From Methanobacterium sp. (GTDB taxonomy: Archaea > Methanobacteriota > Methanobacteria > Methanobacteriales > Methanobacteriaceae), in the NCBI GenBank assembly GCA_003162115.1, contig PMMV01000099.1:1211-14342 (forward strand): a DNA stretch of 13,132 nucleotides, given 5' to 3'. A model generated the notes under the pieces. It made no database searches. It was not told where the DNA came from and saw only the letters and a list, made by a program, of their open reading frames with translations. A program made the translations under genes and the position numbers. Below are positions 1 through 7,093 of the stretch, in pieces. Position 1 is the first letter of the stretch, and each line of letters begins with the position of its first letter.

Positions 1-5
1 TCTTC

Positions 6-455
6 ATGAAAATTCCACTCTTTGATAAGGTCATGGGAATGGTTGAGGATGCAGAGTCAACCAGCGACTTTATTATATTCGTACTTGTAAGTCCAAGGGA
101 TTACAAGGATGCGGTTAGAAATGCAGGAAACATCGCAGTTACAGTAGGTGATCGGCTCAAACTCGACCATGCACCATTAGTCGCTGTTCGAAACGATCTA
201 TTCACTAAACCCGGATCCTTTGAACTGAACATAATATATTCTGATGAAATACTTGAAGAATCTCCCTACAATGTTAATATAACCATAAACGACCATGATT
301 ACTCCTTTGTCAAGAAAAATTCAAGAAACATCGCAAGCACCGTGGCTGCAAGGCTTGGAACATGGAAATTCCCAATAGTTTCAGTTAAGCCCAGTATGCT
401 AATGGAAAAACCAGGACACTTTGACATAACATTAGAAAAGGGAGGAGAAAAGTAA
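6..455 (+). CDS. Small conserved-looking protein made of two ~60-residue repeats
   Basis: A 149-residue protein that I do not recognise as a named family. It has no signal peptide and no clear membrane helix, so it is probably cytoplasmic. Two copies of one unit can be read: about residues 21-79 and 87-145. Each has a beta-like stretch, then a helix with NIAxTV..RL (42-51 and 108-117), a hydrophobic strand around P-[LI]-V-x-V (57-61 and 123-127), and a KPGxF turn (68-72 and 135-139). One single-residue indel separates the two copies. The stop codon abuts the start of the next gene, and that gene's ribosome site (GGAGG, 441-445) lies inside this ORF, so the two are translationally coupled and probably work together. 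The window begins five bases before the ATG, so this gene's own ribosome site cannot be seen and an earlier start is possible. Confidence 0.8.
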   Translation: MKIPLFDKVMGMVEDAESTSDFIIFVLVSPRDYKDAVRNAGNIAVTVGDRLKLDHAPLVAVRNDLFTKPGSFELNIIYSDEILEESPYNVNITINDHDYSFVKKNSRNIASTVAARLGTWKFPIVSVKPSMLMEKPGHFDITLEKGGEK

Positions 456-1664
456 ATGGTCATGGATTACATTTCACGAACCATCTTTGGATTTCTAATC
501 AAAAACAAGGTTTTAAGCATTGGAACCAAGTATTATCCTACCAACGACATGGAACGAGAATACGTTTCAATGGTAAATTATACACGTACAATGCTCCTTG
601 AAATTGAAACTGCTCACATAACAACGGAAAATATATTTAACAATGTTCTAAGCGAAGTAGGTACTGGGAACATACCTGAAAACAGGAAATTTCTTGAGTT
701 AGAACCAGCTGAAAACCAGGTTAACGAATACGCTCTTTTGAGCAATATCATAATGGGTAGCGACAGATACCTATATGTTGAACTATTTAAAAGTGATAAG
801 AGACTGATAGAAGAATTTGTAAACCATATAAAGCATGAAAATGGTTTAATTGTAGAACGAAGTGCAAATGAAATAGTCTCAAAGTTACTCTCTAAAAATG
901 ATGCCATAAGGGTTGGAATTGAATTAATATCCCTTGGTATGGATAGGGACAACGATGTTAGAGTAGCAGTTGGAATGACAGGTGCAGCTGCAATAGAAAG
1001 ATCTATAAACCTCAACAAACAGATTGGAGAAACTTCAGGAGTTGGGTTCACAAAACTTGGAGGAGAATTTGCAATTGTATTTTCATCCAAACTCGGCAAT
1101 CTTGAGGGTATACCAGCAATCTATGATAATTATTTATTTATTGACGCCATCGATTCAACCAAATTCATAGATGAATATGGTAGGGACAAACTCGTTGAAA
1201 TTATGAACGAAGTAAAAGCATATATAGAAAAGGACTGTAATGGTAGAATAGAAGGTTATAGAGAAGGTGGAGACGACTTAATAGCTAATCTACCAACTAA
1301 AAATGCAGCCCTCCGTGCAGGAATGGACAGTTCATGGCACGCTTTAAATAATGGAGTAAGATTAAGGGTAGGTATTGGGAAAAGCCGAAGAGAAGCCGGT
1401 GAAAGGGCTCAGATGGCCGATGGTATCAAAATATGGAACAACAATCCTGTAATGGTCTTTGATCTGGCAGATGGAATTTACTCATACTACATTCCATCGG
1501 AATTCACCAGGACTGTGCTGGACTTTTTACTAGAGAGAAGAGCCAAAATAATCATTATATTCATATTCGTGTTTGTTGCAACTCTACTTGGATGGGATAT
1601 AGGACAACCTTACTTCGGTGTTGTAGCTGTGGTTATAGCTCTTATCTATGCCCTAACCGCATGA
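456..1664 (+). CDS. Membrane-anchored tandem palm-domain protein with GGDD motif (cyclase/GGDEF/GTP cyclohydrolase III-like)
   Basis: A 402-residue protein. Residues 224-336 read as a palm (nucleotide cyclase/GGDEF-type) domain: a strand YLFIDAIDST (226-235) offering metal-ligand candidates D230 and D233, the hairpin motif EGGDDLIANLP (270-280), and a strand-helix VRLRVGIGKS...AGERAQMAD (301-322). From memory, archaeal GTP cyclohydrolase III has the same layout (GGDNF, GIGIGKT..A..LAD). Residues about 102-210 align to the same pattern (DRYLYVEL, then ERSANEIVSKL, then VRVAVGMTGAAAIERS), but the acidic metal ligands and GGDD are lost, so this copy is probably structural. Two hydrophobic helices (about 364-379 and 387-401) end the protein and should anchor it with the palms in the cytoplasm. 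GGAGG at 441-445 favours the ATG at 456 over the in-frame ATG at 462. Substrate and product are unknown: cyclase, dinucleotide synthase or GTP hydrolase are all possible. Confidence 0.85.
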   Translation: MVMDYISRTIFGFLIKNKVLSIGTKYYPTNDMEREYVSMVNYTRTMLLEIETAHITTENIFNNVLSEVGTGNIPENRKFLELEPAENQVNEYALLSNIIMGSDRYLYVELFKSDKRLIEEFVNHIKHENGLIVERSANEIVSKLLSKNDAIRVGIELISLGMDRDNDVRVAVGMTGAAAIERSINLNKQIGETSGVGFTKLGGEFAIVFSSKLGNLEGIPAIYDNYLFIDAIDSTKFIDEYGRDKLVEIMNEVKAYIEKDCNGRIEGYREGGDDLIANLPTKNAALRAGMDSSWHALNNGVRLRVGIGKSRREAGERAQMADGIKIWNNNPVMVFDLADGIYSYYIPSEFTRTVLDFLLERRAKIIIIFIFVFVATLLGWDIGQPYFGVVAVVIALIYALTA

Positions 1665-1711
1665 AAAATTAATTAACTTTTATTTATTTATAATATTAGA
1701 AGTGTTTGATT

Positions 1712-2074
1712 ATGAGACAAGATGTTAAAGGAAAAATTTTTGTTGGAATGATAATTTCTGTGCTGGCATTTGGATTGGCAACAGGTACAGGTATTTTGAT
1801 CGGGGCAAACCCATTGAGTTCAGTAGGAGTTATGAACCTCACCCAACAGGGTCAATTTCCAAGTATAACCACCACACCAAACAATGAAGTTAATTCAAAC
1901 AATCAACAAACCAATAATTCCACACCCACTACCACTACAACGAGTACCCCTACTCAAACAACCCAAGTAAAAAAACCAACCACCACAACAACCACTTCAG
2001 CTACCACCACTAAAAACAGTTCCAGTTCAAATACATTACCCCAAACCAATAAAACATCTAATGGAAATGGATAA
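1712..2074 (+). CDS. Small membrane-anchored Thr/Ser/Asn-rich surface protein
   Basis: A 120-residue hypothetical protein. A short basic N-terminus is followed by one hydrophobic helix (about residues 9-30, IFVGMIISVLAFGLATGTGI) that acts as a signal anchor. From about residue 48 the rest is low complexity, dominated by Thr, Ser, Asn, Gln and Pro, with runs such as TTTTTSTPTQTT and KKPTTTTTT. Such tails usually sit outside the cell, may be O- or N-glycosylated, and can span the cell wall; several N-x-S/T sites are present. The frame also opens at an upstream TTG (1706), but I chose the ATG at 1712 because GAAGTG (1699-1704) lies seven bases before it. It lies 47 bases after the palm-domain gene and may share its transcript, or use the TATA-like stretch around 1680-1695. 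No catalytic domain is visible. Confidence 0.75.
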   Translation: MRQDVKGKIFVGMIISVLAFGLATGTGILIGANPLSSVGVMNLTQQGQFPSITTTPNNEVNSNNQQTNNSTPTTTTTSTPTQTTQVKKPTTTTTTSATTTKNSSSSNTLPQTNKTSNGNG

Positions 2075-2155
2075 TTCACTTGATAACAGATTCCGTGTTA
2101 ATATAATTACCAACAATTTTTAGATTACAATCCTATAATTAACTGGAGATATGAT

Positions 2156-3352
2156 ATGAAAATTATAAAAGGGGGAATATGTGCAGTTAGGGAAGTACTA
2201 GCTGCGGGAGCTTGTGAAGATGAGTATGGTATTGCTGTTATTGTCTGTAAAGATAGCACTGCATCGGCAGTTTTCACATCCAATAGAGTAGTTGCTGCTC
2301 CAGTTAAACTAACCAGGGAAGCACTTGGAGATGGTAAGTTATCTGCAATAATTGCAAACAGTGGCAATGCCAACTGTTTTACAGGTGATCATGGTATGGA
2401 AGATAGTAAGACCATGGCCCAAGAAGTTGCAGACAAACTTCTTCTGGATGTAGATGATGTAGCAATTGCATCTACTGGAATTATTGGTAGAAAATTACCA
2501 ATGAACATAATTAAACCCCTCATAGGAAAGGCAATTGAGAGACTTGAAAACTCTTCCAAAGCTTCAACCTATGCAGCTGAAGCTATAATGACTACTGACA
2601 CATTTTCTAAGGAATTTTCAGTTGAAACTGAGCTTAAAAATGGGAAAATAGTTCGGATTGGTGGTATAACCAAAGGATCTGGCATGATAGCTCCTAATAT
2701 GGGGACAATGCTTTCATTCATTACAACGGATATTGATGCAACTCCAAATGAGCTTAAAAGTGCATTAAAAATAGCTGTTGAATCAACTTTCAACATGGTG
2801 GTTATAGATGGTGATGAAAGTACCAACGATACAGTTGTTCTCATGGCTAACGGAAGTTCAGGGGCCAATATTGATGAAAACTTTCAAGAAGCGCTGGAAT
2901 ATGTTTGTTCACAGCTTGCAAGGATGATTGCAAAGGATGGAGAAGGAGCAACCAAATTCATGGAAGTCGAAGTGAATGGAGCATCCAATACAAAAGATGC
3001 AAGATCAGCAGCAAAAGCTGTGGTATCCTCTTCACTGGTAAAAACAGCATTTTTTGGAGCCGACCCTAATTGGGGCAGGATTATAGCTAGTGTAGGATAT
3101 TCTGGTGCTGACATGGATGAAAATATCATTAGCATAAATCTGGGATCGGGCAACAAAACTGTTAAAATTGTTGATTCAGGTGTTGTTAATGCACATGAGG
3201 GTACAAGATTGCTTGAAGATGCTGAGGAGATTATGAAAGGAAAGGATATCAAGATCACAATTGACATCGGATTAGGAGATGGTACAGCAATCGCATATGG
3301 ATGTGACCTCAGTTACGATTATGTACGTATTAACGCAGAGTACTCAACCTAA
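2156..3352 (+). CDS. argJ: ArgJ, glutamate N-acetyltransferase / ornithine acetyltransferase
   Basis: Transfers the acetyl group from N-acetylornithine to glutamate, releasing ornithine and recycling the acetyl group in arginine synthesis; some members also use acetyl-CoA. At 398 residues it has the usual length. Family signatures are [10 protein letters not shown] (68-77), [12 protein letters not shown] (105-116) with the oxyanion-hole TG pair, [14 protein letters not shown] (173-186) and DPNWGRI further on. The family is made as a precursor that cleaves itself before a conserved Thr, which becomes the N-terminal nucleophile of the beta chain; here that is Thr184. The residue before it is Gly183, where Ala is usual as I recall. 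The start is supported by GGAG at 2145-2148, seven bases upstream; a nearby ATG at 2151 is out of frame. The argB gene follows 109 bases later with its own probable promoter. Confidence 0.97.
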   Translation: MKIIKGGICAVREVLAAGACEDEYGIAVIVCKDSTASAVFTSNRVVAAPVKLTREALGDGKLSAIIANSGNANCFTGDHGMEDSKTMAQEVADKLLLDVDDVAIASTGIIGRKLPMNIIKPLIGKAIERLENSSKASTYAAEAIMTTDTFSKEFSVETELKNGKIVRIGGITKGSGMIAPNMGTMLSFITTDIDATPNELKSALKIAVESTFNMVVIDGDESTNDTVVLMANGSSGANIDENFQEALEYVCSQLARMIAKDGEGATKFMEVEVNGASNTKDARSAAKAVVSSSLVKTAFFGADPNWGRIIASVGYSGADMDENIISINLGSGNKTVKIVDSGVVNAHEGTRLLEDAEEIMKGKDIKITIDIGLGDGTAIAYGCDLSYDYVRINAEYST

Positions 3353-3374
3353 AATAAATTAATACCATGAAAAA

Positions 3375-3383
3375 TTATAAATA
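3375..3383 (+). promoter_or_regulatory. TATA-like box upstream of argB
   Basis: TTATAAATA lies about 80 bases before the argB ATG. An archaeal start site 22-27 bases downstream would fall near 3405 and give a leader of about 55 bases carrying the GAGGAG ribosome site (3451-3456). A second AT-rich candidate (AAAATATAAA, about 3423-3432) would leave almost no leader. No transcript data, so this is inference. Confidence 0.35.
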
Positions 3384-3421
3384 AATAGGTAATTAATATT
3401 TTATTTATTGAATAACCTATT
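3384..3421 (+). repeat. Inverted repeat just downstream of the argB TATA-like box
   Basis: AATAGGTAATT (3384-3394) and AATAACCTATT (3411-3421) are inverted copies matching at 10 of 11 positions, separated by 16 bases. It sits where the argB transcription start is expected, so it could be a repressor operator or a leader hairpin. The surrounding AT-richness raises the chance of coincidence, but the AGGT/ACCT core is not low-complexity. Confidence 0.35.
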
Positions 3422-3461
3422 AAAATATAAACAGACACTTAAAGATTTTTGAGGAGTAATA

Positions 3462-4343
3462 ATGGAAACTGTTAACATCCTAATTGAAGCTTTGCCCTAT
3501 ATAAAAAAATTTCACAAAAAAAAGGTGCTTATCAAATACGGTGGACATGCCATGATAGACTCCGATGCTATGAGTTCCACTGCACGTGATACAGTTCTAT
3601 TGAAATATGTAGGCATGAAACCTATGGTTGTTCATGGTGGAGGTCCTGAAATTTCAAGATCTATGAACAAATTAGGAAAAAAACCTAAATTCATTGGCGG
3701 ACTGAGAATAACAGATCAAGAAACAATGGATATCGTTAAAATGGTTTTAGTTGGAAAGATCAATACAGATATTGTTTCCAATATTTGTCTTCATGGTGGT
3801 AAAGGTGTGGGAATATCTGGTAAAGACAATCATCTGATTAAAGCTCGTAAAAGAGCTCCACAAGTTGTTGTTGACAGTACAACCGGCGAAGAAAGTACTG
3901 TGGATTTAGGTCTTGTAGGAGAAATTGAAAATGTTAACCCAGAAATCATAGATATGTTAACAGAGAACGATTACATACCAATAGTATCACCAATAGGTGT
4001 TGATGAAAAGGCAAACACCCTGAATTTAAATGCAGATACTGTGGCAGGTGACATCGCAGCCAAAGTTGATGCTGAAAAGCTGATCGTTCTCACAGATGTG
4101 CCCGGAATCCTTGAAAATCCAAATGACCCTGAAACACTTATAAAAAGGGTAAGGGTTGATGAAATAATGGAATTAATTGATGATGGAATTGTTAAAGATG
4201 GAATGATCCCAAAGGTAAGTACCTGTCTCAATGCAATTGATAACGGGGTTAAAACAGCCCATATCATCGATGGTAGAATCAAACATTCAGTTCTCCTTGA
4301 GATATTCACGAAGAAGGGTATAGGAACTATGATTACCCGTTAA
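3462..4343 (+). CDS. argB: ArgB, acetylglutamate kinase
   Basis: Phosphorylates N-acetylglutamate with ATP in the second step of the acetylated arginine pathway; cytoplasmic amino-acid kinase fold. Seen: the ATP-phosphate loop KYGGHAM (25-31), substrate loop HGGGPEIS (58-65), LRITD (81-85), the acetylglutamate site [13 protein letters not shown] (187-199), and the adenine/phosphate-site KDGMIPKV (245-252). The 293-residue length fits the family. An extra N-terminal helix (residues 1-20, [12 protein letters not shown]) precedes the first strand; in the family this element is typical of hexameric, arginine-inhibited kinases and absent from the dimeric E. coli enzyme, so end-product inhibition is likely here (inference). 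GAGGAG at 3451-3456 fixes the start. The gene follows argJ on the same strand. Confidence 0.97.
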   Translation: METVNILIEALPYIKKFHKKKVLIKYGGHAMIDSDAMSSTARDTVLLKYVGMKPMVVHGGGPEISRSMNKLGKKPKFIGGLRITDQETMDIVKMVLVGKINTDIVSNICLHGGKGVGISGKDNHLIKARKRAPQVVVDSTTGEESTVDLGLVGEIENVNPEIIDMLTENDYIPIVSPIGVDEKANTLNLNADTVAGDIAAKVDAEKLIVLTDVPGILENPNDPETLIKRVRVDEIMELIDDGIVKDGMIPKVSTCLNAIDNGVKTAHIIDGRIKHSVLLEIFTKKGIGTMITR

Positions 4344-4365
4344 ATTTGATTTATCATTTAATCCT

Positions 4366-4383
4366 AGATTCTTTTTTTTTAAT
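4366..4383 (+). terminator. Poly-T terminator after argB
   Basis: A run of nine T (4372-4380) begins about 28 bases after the argB stop, with no strong stem before it. This is the usual form of intrinsic terminator in archaea. Confidence 0.5.
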
Positions 4384-4420
4384 TACTCCGATTAACTATT
4401 TTTCAATATTTATTAGTAAA

Positions 4421-4454
4421 TTTTATAAGCTAAAAATTTAAATATTTATAAAAA
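4421..4454 (+). promoter_or_regulatory. TATA-like boxes upstream of the DUF4012-like gene
   Basis: Two candidates, TTTTATAAG (4421-4429) and TTTATAAAAATA (about 4445-4456), lie about 95-130 bases before the ATG at 4550. Either would give a leader of roughly 70-100 bases. AT-richness makes the exact choice uncertain. Confidence 0.3.
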
Positions 4455-4549
4455 TATGCGATAATTTTAAAAAACAAGTTTAAAATAACTAAGATCAATG
4501 GAAATTTCATTTTTCTATATTAGATTAGATATATTAAATTGGTGGAATA

Positions 4550-5257
4550 ATGAGTAAAAAAATAATCATATTAATCATCATATTGGTGCTGGTTGGTATT
4601 TCTGCTGGTTATGTCATTTATCAGGATGAGCAGCCCGCATCAACTAATATTATGAAAGGTAATCATACAATTTTATTATTAACTGCTGATCCTTCTGAGA
4701 AGAGGCCTGGTATTGGGGCTGTGGATATGGCCTTCGCAATTGGAGTTTCTAATGGTAGTGTAACTAACTTAACACCCATTTATCCTGGTCAAATGAGATC
4801 TGCAACTGCAATGGAACCACCAGAAGCCGGAACAGGAAAGTTACTTCTGCATGATTCGTTATGGTATAAGGACACAGCTTCAGATGTTAAAAATTCCCAG
4901 GAGATTGTAGAGACCAACACCGGAATAAAAACAGACGCAGTTGTAATAGTAACACCTGAAGCTGTTGATGCACTTCTAAATTCAATCGGACCCATAAATG
5001 TGCCAGGTTACACCAATGGAACCAATGCATCCATAGACTTCATAAGAAATATGACAGAAGAAAAAACCAGCACAATGAGCCGGGGAAACGCATCAGAACT
5101 ACTTATGAAACCAGTACTGACAGCAATGAAGGATCCAACTAAATCTCCAGCATTATTCCAAGCAGCATTCCAACAATACCTCAAAGGAAACATAGTAGTC
5201 ATACCTAACAATCTCATGACACAATTCGCAATTTCCAAAGGACTAAAAATGCTTTAA
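4550..5257 (+). CDS. Membrane-anchored DUF4012-like extracellular protein
   Basis: A 235-residue protein with an N-terminal signal anchor (hydrophobic 4-23, after MSKK) and an outside domain. The pattern resembles DUF4012: ILLLTADPSEKRPGIGAVD (41-59) matches the LLLxQNxxExRxxGG-type opening, followed by a strand, a variable segment with P-E-A (90-93), then DxxxSxE, a TGIKTDAVVIVTPEAVDALL stretch (124-143) and NSIGPINVPGY (144-154), which resembles the family's LL..xGPVxVPGY. DUF4012 is common in walled bacteria, and members are suspected to act at the cell envelope; the function is not established. The C-terminal half lacks further signatures. GGTGGA (4541-4546) gives a strong ribosome site. 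It lies between argB and argC with long gaps on both sides, so it is probably transcribed alone. The family call is from memory. Confidence 0.75.
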   Translation: MSKKIIILIIILVLVGISAGYVIYQDEQPASTNIMKGNHTILLLTADPSEKRPGIGAVDMAFAIGVSNGSVTNLTPIYPGQMRSATAMEPPEAGTGKLLLHDSLWYKDTASDVKNSQEIVETNTGIKTDAVVIVTPEAVDALLNSIGPINVPGYTNGTNASIDFIRNMTEEKTSTMSRGNASELLMKPVLTAMKDPTKSPALFQAAFQQYLKGNIVVIPNNLMTQFAISKGLKML

Positions 5258-6039
5258 ATAATTTAAATATGAAGAGGTTTTAAATAAGAACCTATAATCC
5301 TTCATTTTTCAAATCAGGACAATAAAGGATATTTGGAATATTATTTAATTAAGAATTTAGTTCCAGTTCAAATAGATCTTACTCATTTATGAGATTATTA
5401 CTGAAATAAAAACAGTAAGAAGTAAAATAATAAAAACAAATTCAGCTATTTTTTTTATATGATCTTTAATGGCTTAATAGCCTATTTACTAAGAAAACCA
5501 GTAATATGCACATTGCTTAAAGCTAGGGCTAAACCAGTGCATGTACCGATTTTCAGTAGATTATACCGCCTCCGTGTCCAAAATGTCATTAAGACTATTC
5601 CAGACCATTAATGATCAATTCAATATTGTATATAAATTTTTTTATTTAATTTTCAAAAAAAGAGGATTAAATCGTAGTTTTTTCTATTTAAAGCCATATA
5701 AAATAGTATTGATAATCTAAATGTCGTACGAGTTGACTTTCAATATTTTGTTAAACAAATATGAATTGTTTAAAATGTCATTAATAATAACTTAAACACT
5801 AATACTCCCTTGGATCTTGAATTTATGATTAAAACTAGAATAGTTTACGTTATCATAATGTATTAATCATATTAAGACAAAGTGATTATGTGAAATAATA
5901 ATTAAATTTGTTATAGTACTCAAAAATGTATTAGAAGCAAAGTAGTTAAAGAGTGATTATTCATTTAATTTTAATAATTCAAGTAGGTAAATATGGAATT
6001 TTTTTATAAGATGATGTACAAGAAGAGTATGGTGAGAAA
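5258..6039. other. Long intergenic region with a local GC-rich island
   Basis: These 782 bases lie between the DUF4012-like gene and argC. Most is very AT-rich (5621-5700 is about 16% GC), but 5498-5592 is about 41% GC. Small inverted repeats cluster in the first part: AGGTT/AACCT (5275-5279, 5289-5293), CTCAT/ATGAG (5382-5386, 5389-5393), TTACTG/CAGTAA (5398-5403, 5413-5418), GGCT/AGCC (5471-5474, 5479-5482) and ATGCAC/GTGCAT (5506-5511, 5537-5542). A T8 run is at 5449-5456. AAAATGTCATTAA occurs twice (5580-5592 and 5772-5784). From about 5800 to the argC ribosome site I see nothing but AT-rich sequence, with TTTATAAG (6003-6010) as a possible TATA box very close to argC. Confidence 0.6.
5482..5589 (-). 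CDS. Possible 35-codon small ORF or gene remnant
   Basis: On the minus strand an ATG (5589-5587) opens 35 codons ending at TAG (5484-5482). The peptide begins MTFWTRRRYN and continues with a hydrophobic stretch containing GLALALSNVHITGF, then ends LSK. The frame is also open for six codons before the ATG, up to a TAA at 5610-5608. It coincides exactly with the GC-rich island in an otherwise AT-rich gap, and it has a plausible basic-then-hydrophobic layout for a small membrane peptide. No convincing ribosome site precedes it (only GGA about 10 bases upstream). It could be a small protein, the remains of a decayed gene, or chance overlap with a structured RNA. Confidence 0.2.
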   Translation of the reverse strand: MTFWTRRRYNLLKIGTCTGLALALSNVHITGFLSK

Positions 6040-7050
6040 ATGATCAAAATAGGTATAGTAGGTGCAAGTGGTTACACAGGTGGAGAACTATTAAGATTCC
6101 TTAAAAACCATCCCGAAGTAGAGATAGTAGCTGCAACGTCCAGAAAATTTGATGGTCAACCAATTTATAATGTGCACCCACACCTTAGAGACTTGGAAAT
6201 AAAATTTGAAAACCTTAAACCTGATGAAATTGATGCAGATCTAGTATTTACTGCCACACCCCATGGAGCTTCCATGAAAATAGTTCCAGAGCTACTAAAA
6301 AATAATATGAAGGTCGTTGATTTAAGTGGTGATTACAGGTTTGATAACATTAAAACCTACGAAAAATGGTATGGATACGAACACACCCACCATCTCAAGG
6401 CTGTCTATGGCCTGCCAGAGATCAACAGAGAACTTATAAAAGAAGCTGATCTTGTTGCGAATCCAGGATGTTATCCTACAGGAGCCATATTAGCTTGTCT
6501 ACCGATTGTAGCTGAAAAAATAGCAGAAAAAATAGTTGTAGATGCTAAATCAGGTGTGAGCGGAGCAGGTGTTACTCCAACAGACGCCACTCACTTTCCC
6601 AATTGTAGTGATAGTGTTTCACCCTATGCAGTTACAACACATCGCCACGGTCCTGAAATACAGGAAAAACTATCAAAATTTGGAAACGCCAAAGTATCAT
6701 TCACCCCCCATCTTGTACCGGTTATTAGAGGCATAATGACAACTGTACACAGCTTCATCATCGAAGACGTAAGTTCTGATTATATACAAGAAATTTACAA
6801 AGAATTCTATGATGGAGAACCCTTTGTAAGGGTTCTTGAAAAGGGTGAAATACCAAGATTAAGTTCTGTAAGAGGATCTAACAACTGTCACATCGGAAGT
6901 TTTGACATAGATGAAAATGGTCGGTTAGTTGTTGCATCAGCAATTGATAATCTAGTTAAAGGTGCATCGGGCCAGGCTGTACATAATATGAACCTGATGT
7001 TCGGATTTCCTGAAACAGAATCTATTGATATGGTCGGTCTTCATCCCTGA
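6040..7050 (+). CDS. argC: ArgC, N-acetyl-gamma-glutamyl-phosphate reductase
   Basis: Reduces N-acetylglutamyl phosphate with NADPH to the semialdehyde, the third step of the acetylated arginine pathway, directly after ArgB. Seen: the Rossmann dinucleotide loop [14 protein letters not shown] (8-21), TATPHGAS (71-78), DLSGDYR (94-100), the catalytic cysteine Cys144 in ANPGCYPTG (140-148), SGVSGAG (171-177), the catalytic-site histidine region THRHGPEI (200-207), [12 protein letters not shown] (221-232) and [14 protein letters not shown] (303-316). Length 336 is normal for the type with a GYTG loop. GGTGAG (6031-6036) lies just before the ATG. It has its own long upstream gap and is followed by a hairpin and poly-T, so it is probably a single-gene transcript separate from argJ and argB. 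Confidence 0.97.
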   Translation: MIKIGIVGASGYTGGELLRFLKNHPEVEIVAATSRKFDGQPIYNVHPHLRDLEIKFENLKPDEIDADLVFTATPHGASMKIVPELLKNNMKVVDLSGDYRFDNIKTYEKWYGYEHTHHLKAVYGLPEINRELIKEADLVANPGCYPTGAILACLPIVAEKIAEKIVVDAKSGVSGAGVTPTDATHFPNCSDSVSPYAVTTHRHGPEIQEKLSKFGNAKVSFTPHLVPVIRGIMTTVHSFIIEDVSSDYIQEIYKEFYDGEPFVRVLEKGEIPRLSSVRGSNNCHIGSFDIDENGRLVVASAIDNLVKGASGQAVHNMNLMFGFPETESIDMVGLHP

Positions 7051-7093
7051 AACTTATTATATCAGGGCGATACACCTAAAATCTTCTTTTTTT
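7045..7093 (+). terminator. Hairpin plus poly-T after argC
   Basis: CCCTGA (7045-7050, containing the argC stop) is perfectly inverted as TCAGGG (7062-7067) around an 11-base loop; a T7 run (7087-7093) follows about 20 bases later. The T run alone would suit an archaeal terminator; the hairpin may stabilise the 3' end. Confidence 0.45.

Noticed and set aside
1266..1277. GGDD motif read as a Cas10/type III CRISPR polymerase
   Set aside because: No HD nuclease domain, zinc region or other cas gene is present, no repeat array exists in the window, and the protein has C-terminal membrane helices. A general palm-domain call is safer.
1706..1711. TTG start two codons before the Thr-rich protein
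   Set aside because: The ATG at 1712 is at a better distance from GAAGTG and is a stronger start codon.
1921..2040. ACC/ACT-rich repeats resembling a tandem repeat or CRISPR-like array
   Set aside because: They are explained by Thr codons of a low-complexity protein tail; no fixed repeat unit or spacers.
2569..3267. Minus-strand ORFs of 99-127 codons inside argJ, and similar ones inside argB, secF, secD and the palm gene
   Set aside because: They lie opposite well-supported genes, have Ser/Ile-rich shadow composition and show no recognisable motif.
6029..6043. Five-codon mini-ORF ATG GTG AGA AAA TGA overlapping the argC start, as an arginine leader peptide
   Set aside because: Only one Arg codon, no attenuator hairpin, and the same bases serve as the argC ribosome site (GGTGAG).
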